From NCBI RefSeq assembly GCF_004210375.1, contig NC_134829.1, positions 53,250,107 through 53,314,106 of the forward strand: 64,000 nucleotides of DNA, in the 5' to 3' direction. Below, one piece after another: positions 62,201 through 64,000 of this stretch; position 1 is the stretch's first letter, and every line of letters begins with the position of its first letter. Below the pieces are notes generated by a model. It saw nothing but the letters and a program-made list of their open reading frames with translations. It was not told where the DNA came from and did not search any database. The position numbers and the translations under genes were made by a program. Source of the stretch: Tachypleus tridentatus (taxonomy: Eukaryota > Arthropoda > Merostomata > Xiphosura > Limulidae).

Positions 62201-64000
62201 GTACAGATTGACCTGGCAGAGAATAATATATAGAACAATACAGATTGATCTGGCAGAGAATAATATATTGAACAATACAGATTGACCTGGCAGAGAATAA
62301 TATATAGAACAGTACAGATTGATCTGGCAGAGAATAATATATAGAACAATACAGATTGATCTGGCAGAGAATAATATATAGAACAATACAGATTGACCTG
62401 GCAGAGAATAATATATAGAACAGTACAGATTGACCTGGCAGAGAATAATATATAGAACAATACAGATTGACCTGGCAGAGAATAATATATAGAACAGTAC
62501 AGATTGATCTGGTAGATAATAATATATAGAACAGTACAGATTGACCTGGCAGAGAATAATATATAGAACAGTACAGATTGATCTGGTAGAGAATAATATA
62601 TAGAACAGTACAGATTGACCTGGCAGAGAATGATATATAGAACAGTACAGATTGATCTGGCAGAGAATAATATATAGAACAATACAGATTGATCTGGCAG
62701 AGAATAATATATAGAACAATACAGATTGATCTGGCAGAGAATAATATATAGAACAATACAGATTGATCTGGCAGAGAATAATATATAGAACAATACAGAT
62801 TGATCTGGCAGAGAATAATATATAGAACAATACAGATTGATCTGGCAGAGAATAATATATAGAACAATACAGATTGATCTGGCAGAGAATAATATATAGA
62901 ACAATACAGATTGATCTGGCAGAGAATAATATATAGAACAGTACAGATTGACCTGGCAGAGAATGATATATAGAACAATACAGATTGATCTGGCAGAGAA
63001 TAATATATAGAACAATACAGATTGACCTGGCAGAGAATAATATATAGAACAGTACAGATTGACCTGGCAGAGAATGATATATAGAACAATACAGATTGAT
63101 CTGGCAGAGAATAATATATAGAACAGTACAGATTGACCTGGCAGAGAATAATATATAGAACAGTACAGATTGATCTGGCAGAGAATAATATATAGAACAA
63201 TACAGATTGACCTGGCAGAGAATAATATATAGAACAATACAGATTGATCTGGCAGAGAATAATATATAGAACAGTACAGATTGATCTGGCAGAGAATAAT
63301 ATATAGAACAGTACAGATTGACCTGGCAGAGAATAATATATAGAACAGTACAGATTGACCTGGCAGATAATAATATATAGAACAGTACAGATTGACCTGG
63401 CAGAGAATAATATATAGAACAATACAGATTGATCTGGTAGAGAATAATATATAGAACAATACAGATTGATCTGGCAGAGAATAATATATAGAACAATACA
63501 GATTGATCTGGCAGAGAATAATATATAGAACAATACAGATTGATCTGGCAGAGAATAATATATAGAACAATACAGATTGATCTGGCAGAGAATAATATAT
63601 AGAACAATACAGATTGATCTGGCAGAGAATAATATATAGAACAATACAGATTGATCTGGCAGAGAATAATATATAGAACAATACAGATTGATCTGGCAGA
63701 GAATAATATATAGAACAATACAGATTGATCTGGCAGAGAATAATATATAGAACAATACAGATTGATCTGGCAGAGAATAATATATAGAACAATACAGATT
63801 GACCTGGCAGAGAATAATATATAGAACAGTACAGATTGATCTGGCAGAGAATAATATATAGAACAATACAGATTGATCTGGCAGAGAATAATATATAGAA
63901 CAATACAGATTGATCTGGCAGAGAATAATATATAGAACAATACAGATTGATCTGGCAGAGAATAATATATAGAACAATACAGATTGATCTGGCAGAGAAT
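44244..64000. repeat. 37-bp satellite array, at least 19.7 kb (about 530 units), runs off the window
   Basis: The unit is 37 bp: cagattgatctggcagagaa then taatatatagaacaata. Common variants are gacctgg for gatctgg, aacagta for aacaata, gaatgata for gaataata, ggtagataat, aaaaca for agaaca, and ttgaaca. Variants are intermixed, but some blocks are almost pure consensus (59700-60540, 61240-61480, 62660-62930, 63430-63790). A few irregular units with indels occur (about 47750, 55675, 55970 and 56277). The minus strand lacks stop codons in the unit, so enormous ORFs appear in every minus frame; they are not genes. Confidence 0.98.

Noticed and set aside
44199..63977. Giant minus-strand ORFs of 226 to 3,956 codons across the satellite
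   Set aside because: They only reflect a 37-bp unit without stop codons in any minus frame. All frames give the same cyclic peptide, there is no splice or promoter context, and irregular units merely shift the frame.

Overview
The window is animal nuclear DNA, very probably from an arthropod and perhaps a chelicerate such as a horseshoe crab. This rests on long AT-rich introns, a Tc1-type transposon, at least 15 copies of a tRNA-derived SINE, and two fragments of a multi-copy ORF that I remember from arthropod assemblies. The taxon is a recollection and was not searched. There are no operons, bacterial genes, CRISPR arrays, rRNA or functional tRNA genes.

The main result is a five-exon gene on the minus strand, spanning 35343 down to 14506. 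Its exons are 34947-35343, 33281-33400, 29228-29330, 23533-23698 and 14506-14565. All have usable AG/GT splice sites, the intron phases join without conflict (1,1,2,0), and the coding exons sum to 846 nt (281 residues plus stop). The predicted protein has a signal peptide, a cysteine-free ectodomain, one six-cysteine EB/EGF-like module, one transmembrane helix and a cytoplasmic tail with two PPxY motifs (PPTY and PPPY). That is the layout of a WW-domain/Nedd4-binding membrane adaptor. I do not recognise the gene by name.

Most of the remaining DNA is tandem repeat: at least a dozen unrelated arrays with units of 32 to 82 bp, several with higher-order structure. Layout from left to right: SINE; 39-bp array (502-2968); 63-bp array (3160-4335); 55-bp array (5575-7118); 60/59-bp array (7493-9430); decayed Tc1 element (9702-11280); 82-bp array (11982-14455); last exon; 47-bp array (14588-17165); 45-bp, 44-bp and 54-bp arrays (18186-21472); a heat-shock-type promoter in front of a broken ORF (21614-22015); exon 4; SINEs; 58-bp and 32-bp arrays; a broken minus-strand coding remnant (27089-27815); exon 3; 64-bp array (30285-33280) running directly into exon 2; exon 1; more SINEs; a second fragment of the broken ORF family (36778-37023); another 64-bp array (39551-40530); nested SINEs; and a 37-bp satellite filling 44244-64000 and leaving the window.

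The most unusual points are these. (a) The 64-bp array is in exact register with the 3' end of exon 2 and seems to have grown from that exon-intron junction, with the splice donor changed in the array copies. (b) A cluster of heat-shock elements with a TATA box and initiator at canonical spacing drives a repeated-family ORF. (c) The 37-bp satellite is open in all three minus-strand frames, so it produces artefact ORFs of up to about 3,950 codons.
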